Part shown: piece by piece, positions 12,436-20,209 of the stretch
How the letters are laid out: each line of letters opens with the position of its first letter
Numbering within the stretch: the stretch's first letter is position 1
Assembly: GCA_947383275.1 (NCBI GenBank)
Contig: CANDCW010000048.1
Location: forward strand, 1 to 20,209
Length of the DNA stretch: 20,209 nucleotides
From: an uncultured Bacillota bacterium
Lineage (GTDB): Bacteria; Bacillota; Clostridia; Oscillospirales; Oscillospiraceae
Direction of reading: 5' to 3'
Position numbers and translations under genes: made by a program
The notes under the pieces: model-generated
The model's database searches: none
The model's input: the letters and a program-made list of their open reading frames with translations, nothing else
What the model was told of the DNA's origin: nothing

Positions 12436-13341
12436 TTAGGGCTTCAGCCCCAGCTTGGCCGCCAGGGGGTCGCAGAAATATTTCTGCACCTCGTCCTTTA
12501 CATGGTACTCGTCGTCATAATTCTGCCAGAACGCGCCGTCTTCCGCCGCTGTAGCCAAATCGAAGGGCAGATTGTCCTTGATGTACTTTGAATCCAACGG
12601 GACCTGGCTCTCCTCGGCGGTTTGCTGATAAAACTCCGCCATGGCCTGCGCCCACTCGCCCAGTCCCTCCCGGCACGCCTGGATTCCCTCGTCTCCCAGG
12701 TCCTTAGCGGCCTGGCGGAGCATATAGTATACCAGCTTGACGGACAGCGTGGCAAACCCTGTCTTGCCGTCAACGGGCGGATCCTCAATCTCCGGCTGAA
12801 CATAAAAGGGATCATATTCCGCGAAGCATACGGGCTTTAACTCATCCGGAATTCTTTCCGGCCGCAGGATGACGTTGAAGTCGCAGTACTCATCCCCCTC
12901 CTGGGTCAGGGTTTTGGATAAATTCACCTGGGACATGTCAAACGCGTAATGCTGATAGCAGGCGGGGTGAAACTCCTCGCAGTAAATGCGCCCGATTTCC
13001 CGCTGGCCGTATTTCTCCCATATATCCGCCATGGGACAGATCAGGGTGTGGCTCACCCGCTCCTGGGGGTTGATTTCCTGAAGCTCCCGGCGGAACCTGG
13101 GGTCGCCGGGAAGGTCATGGAACAGGGTAAACAGGTTCAGCATATTGATCTTCGCGTTCACCGCCAGGTGCTTTTTCCGCGAAGTCTCGGCCCGATCGTA
13201 ACCAAACTGCCGGGACGCCTCCCTTAACGCGTCCTCCCCCCGGATGCCCAGCTTGTCCACCAGTTTCTTCCCGATAAAGCCGTACATCAGCGTGTAAGCA
13301 TCGCTGAGATACATCAGGCACTTCTGCTCATAATCAAACAT
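12436..13341 (-). CDS. L-2-amino-thiazoline-4-carboxylic acid (ATC) hydrolase family protein, copy 1
   Basis: 301 aa; ATG 13341 follows AGAGGGG. The family signature (PF14196-like) is in the middle: CPMADIWEKYG (102-112), IYCEEFHPACYQHY (119-132), then SKTLTQEGDEYCDF (142-155), with C102, C121, C128 and C153 as likely functional cysteines. The founding member opens the thiazoline ring of L-ATC to give N-carbamoyl-cysteine on the way to L-cysteine, but most family members are uncharacterised and the name should be read as a fold/family label. No signal peptide. It lies 22 bases after copy 2 in the Opp operon, so it likely acts on imported compounds or partners with its paralogue. Confidence 0.68.
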   Translation of the reverse strand: MFDYEQKCLMYLSDAYTLMYGFIGKKLVDKLGIRGEDALREASRQFGYDRAETSRKKHLAVNAKINMLNLFTLFHDLPGDPRFRRELQEINPQERVSHTLICPMADIWEKYGQREIGRIYCEEFHPACYQHYAFDMSQVNLSKTLTQEGDEYCDFNVILRPERIPDELKPVCFAEYDPFYVQPEIEDPPVDGKTGFATLSVKLVYYMLRQAAKDLGDEGIQACREGLGEWAQAMAEFYQQTAEESQVPLDSKYIKDNLPFDLATAAEDGAFWQNYDDEYHVKDEVQKYFCDPLAAKLGLKP

Positions 13342-13363
13342 CGTTTTCCCCTCTTTCTCCGCG

Positions 13364-14263
13364 TTACAGATTCAGCCGCTTTTTCAGCGGCACGGCAAAG
13401 CCGGACTCATACAAACGGAGGCTGTTCTCGTCTGCGTACCGCGCCCACAATTCATCCCGCCCCGGCTCCAAGGACACAGGGAGGTTCTTCTGAACAAAAT
13501 CCAGCAGGTCTCCGCTCAGGGTCATGTCAGCATAATGCAGCAGCATGTCCGCAGTGGGCGCAACCAGATTCCGCAGCCCCAGCGACACCGCGCACAGGCC
13601 CTCCTGCCCAAATGCCGCCTTCGCCCCGGCGGTCAGGCGGGCAATCAACTGCACGCACTTGCGGGCAAGCGCCTGCTCCTGGGTCTCTGCAGGGGAGAGT
13701 TGAACCTCCTCCTCCCCCTCCTGGGTGAAACACTCGGCCCGCTTGGAGGCATCCACGTTCGCCATCCGGTAGTAGGCGGAAAAACGGCAGTAGTTGTCAG
13801 GCCGGCACCCATTCTCCCGGTGGCACGTGAGCTTTTTGCTCAAATGGAACTGCCCCTTTCCATCGGTGAATGTGTTCAGCAGCTCCAATTGATTTTCCTC
13901 ACAGTACAAGTTGGCCAGGAAGCTCTGGCCGTGGTCCAGCCACAGATTGGCCATGGGGCAGGTATAGACCTCCCAGATGCGCATCTGCTCCTGGTCGTTC
14001 AGTACGGCTGAACGCATGCGCGGGTCTGCGGAGCAGCCGCATCCCAGCTGGTAGAGCGCGCGGAGATTAGGCTTGCCCCCCTGCTTGAGACATTCCTCCC
14101 GAAACCGGCGGCCATCTTCCTGCGCGATATCCTGCAGCGCCGAACGTATGACCGCCTCGCCATGGCGCCCGCAGGTCTCCATAATGCTTTTTCCCATATG
14201 CATATAGAGCATAGACCAGAAATCCTGCCGGTTTTGCAGGGATATCTCCTGAATCGTATTCAT
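13364..14263 (-). CDS. ATC hydrolase family protein, copy 2 (paralogue)
   Basis: 299 aa; ATG 14263 follows GAGGTG. It has the same architecture as copy 1, with CPMANLWLDHG at 102-112, LYCEENQLELL at 119-129 and HLSKKLTC then DNYCRFSAYY at 140-165. C102 and C121 occur at identical positions in both proteins, so the two genes arose by tandem duplication, although overall identity looks low. The TLT..GD..C signature of copy 1 is less well kept here (KLTCHRENGCRPDNYC), with extra cysteines. A heteromeric enzyme or a division of substrate range is plausible. It follows oppF by 36 bases. Confidence 0.65.
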   Translation of the reverse strand: MNTIQEISLQNRQDFWSMLYMHMGKSIMETCGRHGEAVIRSALQDIAQEDGRRFREECLKQGGKPNLRALYQLGCGCSADPRMRSAVLNDQEQMRIWEVYTCPMANLWLDHGQSFLANLYCEENQLELLNTFTDGKGQFHLSKKLTCHRENGCRPDNYCRFSAYYRMANVDASKRAECFTQEGEEEVQLSPAETQEQALARKCVQLIARLTAGAKAAFGQEGLCAVSLGLRNLVAPTADMLLHYADMTLSGDLLDFVQKNLPVSLEPGRDELWARYADENSLRLYESGFAVPLKKRLNL

Positions 14264-14299
14264 TGAAACACCTCATTAAAATTTTAAACAGGAATCATG

Positions 14300-15250
14300 T
14301 TATACACAGCGGAAGCACGCGACCTGATGCCGCTGCTCCCGTTCGATCAGCTTCGGCTCCTCATGGAAGCAGCGGTCTGTTGCGTAGGGGCACCGGCTTG
14401 CAAACCGGCAGGCTGCGGGGGGATCGATCGGCGATGTAATCTCCCCCTTCATTAGGATCCGCTCCTTTCGGTTGTGGAGGGAGGGAACCGGGATCGCCGA
14501 GAGCAGGGCCTGGGTATAGGGGTGCATCGGGGTCTGGAACAGCTGGTCGGAGGGGGCCTTCTCAATCAGCTTGCCCAGATACATCACGGCAATCTCGTCG
14601 GAGAAGTGGTGGACCACAGACAGATCATGAGTAATGAACAGGTACGTCAGCCCCATGGAGTTCTGCAGGTCCTCCAGCAGATTCAGGATCTGGGCCTGAA
14701 TGGACACGTCCAACGCGGAAACCGGCTCGTCGCACACAATAAACTCCGGATTCACGGCAAGCGCCCTGGCAATGCCGATTCTCTGGCGCCGCCCTCCGTC
14801 CAGCTCGTGGGGATACGTGTTGTATAGGCGGGAGGCCAGGCCCACGGTGTCCATCAATTCCAGAACACGCTTGACGCGCGCATGGGGGTCCTGAACAATT
14901 CCGTGGAGCTTAATCGGCTCCTCAATGGCTTGAGAGACCGTCATGCGGGGGTTCAGCGAGGAGAACGGGTCCTGAAAGACAATCTGCATCCGGGTGCGCA
15001 TCCGCCGCATCTCGGAGTCGCTGAGCCGGTTGACCGCCACATTGTCGAAGATAATCTCACCAGAGGTCGGCTCAATCAGCCGCAGGATGGAGCGCCCCGT
15101 GGTGGATTTTCCGCAGCCGGATTCTCCCACCATACCCAGAGTGCGGCCCTTGTCAATCTGGAAGGACACATCATCCACCGCGTGCAGGCGGCCCTTCTTC
15201 GTGGAAAAATATTTAACCAGGTTGTTTACTACAAGCAGGGGCTTACTCAT
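14300..15250 (-). CDS. oppF: Oligopeptide/dipeptide ABC transporter ATPase (OppF/DppF type)
   Basis: 316 aa from ATG 15250, which overlaps the oppD stop by 8 bases (ATGAGTAA), indicating translational coupling. Walker A GESGCGKST, Q-loop FQDPFSSLNP, Walker B FIVCDEP and H-loop ITHD are intact; the signature reads LDGGRRQR rather than LSGGQ, a variant I recall from other clostridial OppF proteins. The C-terminal Opp/Dpp domain with its cysteine cluster (CRFASRCPYATDRC) is present. It powers peptide import together with OppD on the cytoplasmic face of the OppBC channel. A frame extension upstream to 15307 is just overlap with oppD. Confidence 0.93.
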   Translation of the reverse strand: MSKPLLVVNNLVKYFSTKKGRLHAVDDVSFQIDKGRTLGMVGESGCGKSTTGRSILRLIEPTSGEIIFDNVAVNRLSDSEMRRMRTRMQIVFQDPFSSLNPRMTVSQAIEEPIKLHGIVQDPHARVKRVLELMDTVGLASRLYNTYPHELDGGRRQRIGIARALAVNPEFIVCDEPVSALDVSIQAQILNLLEDLQNSMGLTYLFITHDLSVVHHFSDEIAVMYLGKLIEKAPSDQLFQTPMHPYTQALLSAIPVPSLHNRKERILMKGEITSPIDPPAACRFASRCPYATDRCFHEEPKLIEREQRHQVACFRCV

Positions 15251-16259
15251 GTTCCGCCTCCCCCTCTCTTCGGCCCTGTTCCTCACTGAACAGGTGGCAT
15301 TCCACAAAGTGGGTGTTGCTCTTCCAGGTCCTGCGCGGCTTCTCCATTTTGCAGCGCTCCGTAGCCCGGTCGCAGCGCGGGCAGAACGCGCAGCCTTTCG
15401 GCAGATTGCTGGGGTCCGGCATCAGGCCCTTGATGGGCTTGAGCCTCTGGGAGCGGTCCTCCATGTTGGGCAGCGATCCAAACAGCCCAATTGTGTACGG
15501 GTGAAGCGTCTGGTCAAAGACGTCCTCCAACGTACCGTGCTCCACAATCCGCCCGGCATAAATTACGGACACCTCATCGCAAATGTCCGCGACAATGCCC
15601 AAATCATGGGTAATCATCAGCATGGAGGTCCCGTACCGGTTTTTCAGGTCCTTCATCATTTCCAGCACCTGAGCCTGAATGGTAACATCCAGGGCGGTGG
15701 TGGGCTCGTCCGCAATCAGCACGTCAGGCTGGCAGGCCAGAGCAATGGCGATCACAACCCGCTGTTTCATGCCGCCGGAAAACTGGTGGGGATACTCCCC
15801 GCCCCGCTCCCTGGGAATGCCCACCAGCTCCAGCATGTCGCCGGCCTTTTCCGCTGCCTCCTTGGCCCGCATTCCCCGGTTGTGGGTGCGAATCACTTCC
15901 GCAATCTGCTCGTTGACCGTGAGCACCGGGTTCAAGGAGGTCATGGGGTCCTGAAAGATCATGGATACCTGTTTCCCCCGGATAGACCGCATAAAGCGGT
16001 CATTTTTTGTGAGCAGATCCTCCCCATTGAGCAGGATCTTTCCATTTGTCACGACGCCGGGCGGAGATGGAATCAGACCCAAAACGGAGAGGCCCGTGGT
16101 GGTTTTCCCCGCCCCCGTCTCGCCGACCAGCCCCAGCGCCATTCCTTTCTTGATCTGCAAATCTAACCCGTTGACCGCTTTGACCACGCTGTCCCGGGTA
16201 CGGAATTCCACTTGCAGATCTTTAATGTCCAATACAACATTGTTTTTGCTGTCGCTCAT
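15243..16259 (-). CDS. oppD: Oligopeptide/dipeptide ABC transporter ATPase (OppD/DppD type)
   Basis: 338 aa. ATG 16259 follows AAGGAGG, which overlaps the oppC stop codon (gap 12 bases). Walker A GETGAGKTT, Q-loop FQDPMTSLNP, signature FSGGMKQR, Walker B VLIADEPTTALD and ITHD are canonical. The C-terminal oligopeptide-transporter extension carries the CAFCPRCDRATERC cysteine motif, which in related transporters binds an iron-sulfur cluster. It pairs with OppF as a heterodimeric ATPase. The Dpp, Opp and Gsi subfamilies cannot be told apart from sequence by eye. Confidence 0.94.
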   Translation of the reverse strand: MSDSKNNVVLDIKDLQVEFRTRDSVVKAVNGLDLQIKKGMALGLVGETGAGKTTTGLSVLGLIPSPPGVVTNGKILLNGEDLLTKNDRFMRSIRGKQVSMIFQDPMTSLNPVLTVNEQIAEVIRTHNRGMRAKEAAEKAGDMLELVGIPRERGGEYPHQFSGGMKQRVVIAIALACQPDVLIADEPTTALDVTIQAQVLEMMKDLKNRYGTSMLMITHDLGIVADICDEVSVIYAGRIVEHGTLEDVFDQTLHPYTIGLFGSLPNMEDRSQRLKPIKGLMPDPSNLPKGCAFCPRCDRATERCKMEKPRRTWKSNTHFVECHLFSEEQGRREGEAEHE

Positions 16260-16271
16260 TGCCTTGCCTCC

Positions 16272-17156
16272 TTATTTCAGCCGCGGGTCCAGCGCGTCTC
16301 TCAGCCCGTCGCCCAGTAGATTCAGCGCCAGAACAGTCAGCATAATAGCCAGGCCAGGAATGATGGACAAATAGCTATAGTCTCGGATAAATGTGCGTCC
16401 ACCGGCCAGCAGGCCGCCCCACTCCGGCGCGGGCGCTTGTACGCCCATGCCCAGGAAGGAGAGGGCTGCGGTATTGTATATCGCGTTGGCAATACGCAGC
16501 GTAACCTGCACAATTATGGGGCTGAGGCAGTTGGGGAGAATGTGGCGGATGATAATCGTCTTATGCCCCGCTCCAATGGCACGGGCCGCCTCTACATACT
16601 CCACGTCCCTTACGGTGAGCACGGCGCTGCGCACAATGCGGGCGAAGATGGGAATTGAAGAGGCCGCCAGGGCGATAGCCAGGTTTTTTGTGCTGGGCCC
16701 CAGGGCGGCCACGATGACGATGGCGAAGAGCGTCATGGGGATCGCCAGCAGGATATCCGTCAGGCGCATAAGAACATTGTCGATGATGCCGCCGAAGTAT
16801 CCGGAGATCGCGCCCAGAATGCCTCCAATGATTAAGGAAATGGCCACGGAGGAGAAGCTGACGATCAGGGACATGCGGCTGCCGTGGACAACGCGGGCCA
16901 GCAAATCCCGCCCAAATTCGTCTGTGCCAAAGGGGTGTGCCAGGCAGGGGGAGAGCAGCCTCCGGGGAATGTTCTGGGCAATGACCTGAGTCTCGTAATC
17001 ATACAGAACGTCCGCAAAGATTGCCATTAAAACCAGCAGAATAATCACAACGCCGCCAAATACGGCCGCTTTGTTGCTGAGGAAGCGGAGAAATGTATCG
17101 TAAGCAAGGCTGTTTTTAGGCAGTCCGGCAATCTCGCTATGTTGTACTTTTTTCAT
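16272..17156 (-). CDS. oppC: Peptide ABC transporter permease (OppC/DppC type)
   Basis: 294 aa from ATG 17156 (MKKVQHSE), preceded by GGGAGGCGGG; the longer frame to 17210 runs into oppB and has no ribosome site. The N-terminal segment before the first span (about 30-50), the HPFGTDEFGRDLLARVVHG motif and the ATPase-coupling EAA loop (EYVEAARAIGAGHKTIIIRH) are standard for OppC. Five further hydrophobic spans follow. It forms the membrane channel with OppB. Gap to oppB is 13 bases. Confidence 0.93.
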   Translation of the reverse strand: MKKVQHSEIAGLPKNSLAYDTFLRFLSNKAAVFGGVVIILLVLMAIFADVLYDYETQVIAQNIPRRLLSPCLAHPFGTDEFGRDLLARVVHGSRMSLIVSFSSVAISLIIGGILGAISGYFGGIIDNVLMRLTDILLAIPMTLFAIVIVAALGPSTKNLAIALAASSIPIFARIVRSAVLTVRDVEYVEAARAIGAGHKTIIIRHILPNCLSPIIVQVTLRIANAIYNTAALSFLGMGVQAPAPEWGGLLAGGRTFIRDYSYLSIIPGLAIMLTVLALNLLGDGLRDALDPRLK

Positions 17157-17169
17157 ATGCCCGCCTCCC

Positions 17170-18099
<930 letters not shown>

Positions 18100-18140
18100 C
18101 TTTAATCTCCTAAATTACGCGAATCGCCACAATGATAGAA

Positions 18141-18167
18141 GGAGGGCCGTCCTTTCAGACGCCCTCC
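18141..18167 (-). terminator. Stem-loop between the binding-protein gene and oppB (partial terminator or stability hairpin)
   Basis: GGAGGGC plus GTC (18141-18151, one bulged base) pairs with GAC plus GCCCTCC (18158-18167). Read on the - strand it is followed by TTCTATCATT, a weak T tract. Such a hairpin after the first gene of an Opp operon usually lets the binding protein be made in excess of the permease. Confidence 0.6.
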
Positions 18168-18184
18168 CCCTACTTCTCAGGCGA

Positions 18185-19744
18185 TCAATCCGCCCAATAC
18201 ATCTCGTTCCAGCAGGTGTAGCCGGTACCGCTCAATGTGACGCCCTGGAGCTTCACATCGTGTGCGCGCAGCCACACAGACTGATAGAGGGAAATCTGAG
18301 GCGCGTCCTGGTTCACTGTCGCAACGATATTCTGAATCAGCCCCACCCGTGCATCTTTGTCCAGCGTGCTGGAGGCCTGGCCGATCATCGTATCCATCTC
18401 CGGGTTGTTGTAAGAGCCGGGATACTGCTGGCGGCGGGTAACGGAGTACCGGTTGATATAGGTCAGGTCGTTGGCGGGGGACCAGGAGGCAATCACCGCG
18501 TCATAATTTCCGGTCTCCCAGCGGTCGAAGTAGGTGGCGGTATCCAGCTGCGTCACCTTCACCTCGATGCCGATCTGAGCCAGGTTGGCCTGGATAATGG
18601 TGGCAATGGCCACGCGGACCTCGTTGGAAACCAAAATCTCCATTTGGACCGTGGAGGGGTCGCCTCCCCATGCGGCCATGTATTCCTTGGCCTTGTCCAC
18701 ATTGTATTCAATCTGATCCTTGTCGGTGGAGCCGGCGTAGCCCTGGGAGATGGAGGTATAGTTGACCAGGCCGTAGCCGCCCAGCGCGCCGTCAATAATA
18801 TCCTGCCGGTTGATGGCAGCGGCAATGGCGCGGCGCAGGTTCGGGTCCTGGAACTTGGTGTCGTTGTTGAGGAAGAGGATAACATTGTCCACAGAGTTGA
18901 CCTCTTCCAGCTTCACCTTCGAGTTGGCCAGGATATTTGCGGCATCGGCGGCATTCAGCTCCCAGATAAAGTCCACCTCGCCGGCCTCCAGGGCCATAGT
19001 GCGGGACGCGCCCTCGGGAATGATGCGGAATTCAATATTCTTAATCTTGGCCGCCCGCTCGGTGTCAAAGTAATCGTCAAACGCCTCAAAGGTGAGGCTG
19101 GTTCCGGAGGTCCAGTTTACCAGCTTGTACGGGCCGGTGCCAACCGGCTCCTCATTGAAGTTGTGCCCGCTGTCCAGCAGGGACTTGGGGAGAATCCAGT
19201 TGAAGTGGAAGCCCAGGTCCTCCAGAACATTGGCGTAGGGCTGGGGAGTGGTGATCTTTACGGTGTAGGGGTCCACAGCCTCGATGCTCTGCCAGTTTTT
19301 CGTATAGTTGACAGAGGAGGGGTTGGCCTTTGCCGCTTCCAGGGAGGCAACCACGTCGTCGGCGGTCAGTTCGTCCCCGTTGTGGAACTTTACGCCCTGC
19401 TTCAGCGTAAAGATCCAGTCCACGTCATTCTCCACCCGGTAGTCGGAGGCCAGGTCAAGCACCGCTTCCAGCGTGGCGTTGTCAATCCGGGTAAGCCCGT
19501 TATAGGTCATCATATTAAAGCCCACGGAGATCAGCGAGTCGTGCTCACAGGTGGTAAGGGACGGCGGCTCGCTGGAAAACGCAACGGTGAGCGTGTCCTT
19601 CCCCGCTCCAGAATTTCCGGGGCTGCTTCCGGCTCCGCTCCCGCCGGGAGTCTGGGAACCGCCGCCTCCCTTGCCGCAGCCGGCCAAACAGGCCGCAAGC
19701 ATAATAAGCGCGAGGGCTGATGCAAGCAGTTGTCTTTTCTTCAT
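18185..19744 (-). CDS. Family 5 extracellular solute-binding lipoprotein (peptide/nickel type)
   Basis: 519 aa; ATG 19744 follows AAAGGTGA. A lipoprotein signal is clear: KKR, hydrophobic stretch and lipobox LAGC with acylated C23, followed by a Gly/Ser-rich tether (about 24-50). The mature part has the SBP family 5 pattern: LTVAFSSEPPSL, then WIFTLKQGVKFHNGDELTADDVV (signature region, about residues 110-131), GTGPYKLV, and a C-terminal LYQSVWL near the end. It is anchored outside the membrane and delivers its ligand to OppBC. First gene of the operon, with its own promoter. Ligand specificity is unknown; the downstream hydrolases suggest acylated or modified amino acids or small peptides. 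Confidence 0.94.
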   Translation of the reverse strand: MKKRQLLASALALIMLAACLAGCGKGGGGSQTPGGSGAGSSPGNSGAGKDTLTVAFSSEPPSLTTCEHDSLISVGFNMMTYNGLTRIDNATLEAVLDLASDYRVENDVDWIFTLKQGVKFHNGDELTADDVVASLEAAKANPSSVNYTKNWQSIEAVDPYTVKITTPQPYANVLEDLGFHFNWILPKSLLDSGHNFNEEPVGTGPYKLVNWTSGTSLTFEAFDDYFDTERAAKIKNIEFRIIPEGASRTMALEAGEVDFIWELNAADAANILANSKVKLEEVNSVDNVILFLNNDTKFQDPNLRRAIAAAINRQDIIDGALGGYGLVNYTSISQGYAGSTDKDQIEYNVDKAKEYMAAWGGDPSTVQMEILVSNEVRVAIATIIQANLAQIGIEVKVTQLDTATYFDRWETGNYDAVIASWSPANDLTYINRYSVTRRQQYPGSYNNPEMDTMIGQASSTLDKDARVGLIQNIVATVNQDAPQISLYQSVWLRAHDVKLQGVTLSGTGYTCWNEMYWAD

Positions 19745-19795
19745 ATCCGTTCACCTTTCTTTTAAAAATTTGGCCTTAGGGTATGCAGAATTCTG

Positions 19796-19820
19796 AAAGA
19801 GATGCAGGCCGATTCTCTTT
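19796..19820. repeat. Inverted repeat in the leader of the Opp operon
   Basis: AAAGAGA (19796-19802) and TCTCTTT (19814-19820) are exact reverse complements 11 bases apart, just downstream of the predicted promoter and about 50 bases before the binding-protein start. It could be an operator; the arms are short, so this is tentative. Confidence 0.4.
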
Positions 19821-19828
19821 ACTGCTTT

Positions 19829-19858
19829 AGTATACCAGAAAATCCGCCACAGTGTTTA
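19829..19858 (-). promoter_or_regulatory. Predicted promoter of the Opp-hydrolase operon
   Basis: On the - strand TATACT (19834-19829) is preceded by TGG, giving an extended -10, with TAAACA 18 bases upstream (19858-19853). The transcript would start near 19822 and carry a leader of about 78 bases. No other promoter was recognised within the operon down to 10736. Confidence 0.6.
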
Positions 19859-20040
19859 TACGTACTTTTGATACCAGCTATCTATTTCTCAGAATATCGG
19901 CAAATCCGCCGGTTATGTAGGAAACAGCCCCCATACCGGCAGATTTACGCACGATACCGCCTTAAAATTCCTATCCCCGGCAAAGAAGGAAGCGGGGGCG
20001 CCGGGGGGCGGGGGCCCCGGCCAGATTTGGAAAGTAAGCG
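19859..20040. other. Non-coding stretch upstream of the Opp operon
   Basis: No credible gene on either strand. It holds an imperfect inverted repeat (AAATCCGCCGGTTATG 19902-19917 with CATACCGGCAGATTT 19932-19946) and a cluster of G runs at about 19994-20017 (GGGGG, GGGGGG, GGGGG). Confidence 0.6.
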
Positions 20041-20209
20041 GTAAGAAAAGGCACAAAAAAAAAGTCAAAAACATAAATAAAAAAAAAATGTTAAGTTTTA
20101 AACAAATAATAATTAAATTTAAAGTTTAAATATAAATTTATAAAAATTAAAAAATAAAAATAAATAAATTATACACAAACATAAATCAAAATCAAAAGTT
20201 TGATATTCC
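20041..20209. other. Extremely AT-rich end of the window
   Basis: Only about 22 of 169 bases are G or C, with A runs of 8-10 and no coding frame. The change from G-rich to A-rich sequence is abrupt. It may be foreign DNA, an AT-rich regulatory or integration boundary, or a low-quality contig end. Confidence 0.7.

Overview
The window comes from a GC-rich, endospore-forming Gram-positive bacterium, most likely a gut clostridium of the Oscillospiraceae type (the Flavonifractor/Lawsonibacter/Intestinimonas neighbourhood). Evidence is a sporulation-specific spoIVB gene, AAGGAGG-type ribosome binding sites before nearly every gene, clostridial-type lipoprotein and Opp sequences, and a composition clearly above 50% GC except for the last 170 bases. 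No rRNA, tRNA, CRISPR array or insertion sequence was found.

Region 1 (1-4950, + strand) is housekeeping: the 3' end of a CstA-type peptide/pyruvate transporter, a Lit/TIGR01906 membrane protein, a uracil permease preceded by a leader peptide and terminator, a small coiled-coil protein, a 56-codon protein, the remains of an ArsC/Spx-family gene, and spoIVB. The uracil permease leader looks like a UTP-sensing, translation-coupled attenuator of the enteric pyrBI kind: promoter, 20-codon leader ORF, U-rich tract, stop codon touching an intrinsic terminator, then the structural gene.

Region 2 (4952-8272, - strand) is a two-gene cassette that looks like accessory nucleotide-based phage defence. 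Its own promoter is followed by a membrane-anchored protein with a dCTP deaminase/dUTPase (Dcd) fold that has lost the usual catalytic Glu. Next comes a large P-loop plus zinc cytidine/deoxycytidylate deaminase fusion resembling the antiviral deaminase AvcD, but with a long insert. The pairing of an AvcD-like enzyme with a degenerate, membrane-tethered Dcd-like partner is the most promising candidate for an undescribed system here. Between it and the upstream M20 gene lies a palindrome-rich 150 bp stretch.

Region 3 (8433-19858) is a peptide or amino-acid-derivative uptake and hydrolysis island. A - strand operon runs from a lipoprotein substrate-binding protein through OppB, OppC, OppD and OppF, two tandem paralogues of the L-2-amino-thiazoline-4-carboxylate (ATC) hydrolase family, and a D-aminoacylase-type amidohydrolase. 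A convergent LysR regulator (+) overlaps the tail of the operon by 46 bp and is divergent from an M20 amidohydrolase (-). The layout suggests import of an acylated or otherwise blocked amino acid or peptide, followed by its hydrolysis; the substrate cannot be named from sequence.

The last 465 bases hold the operon promoter, an imperfect inverted repeat, a G-run cluster, and an abrupt change to about 13% GC from about 20041 to the end, which may be foreign DNA or a contig-end artefact.
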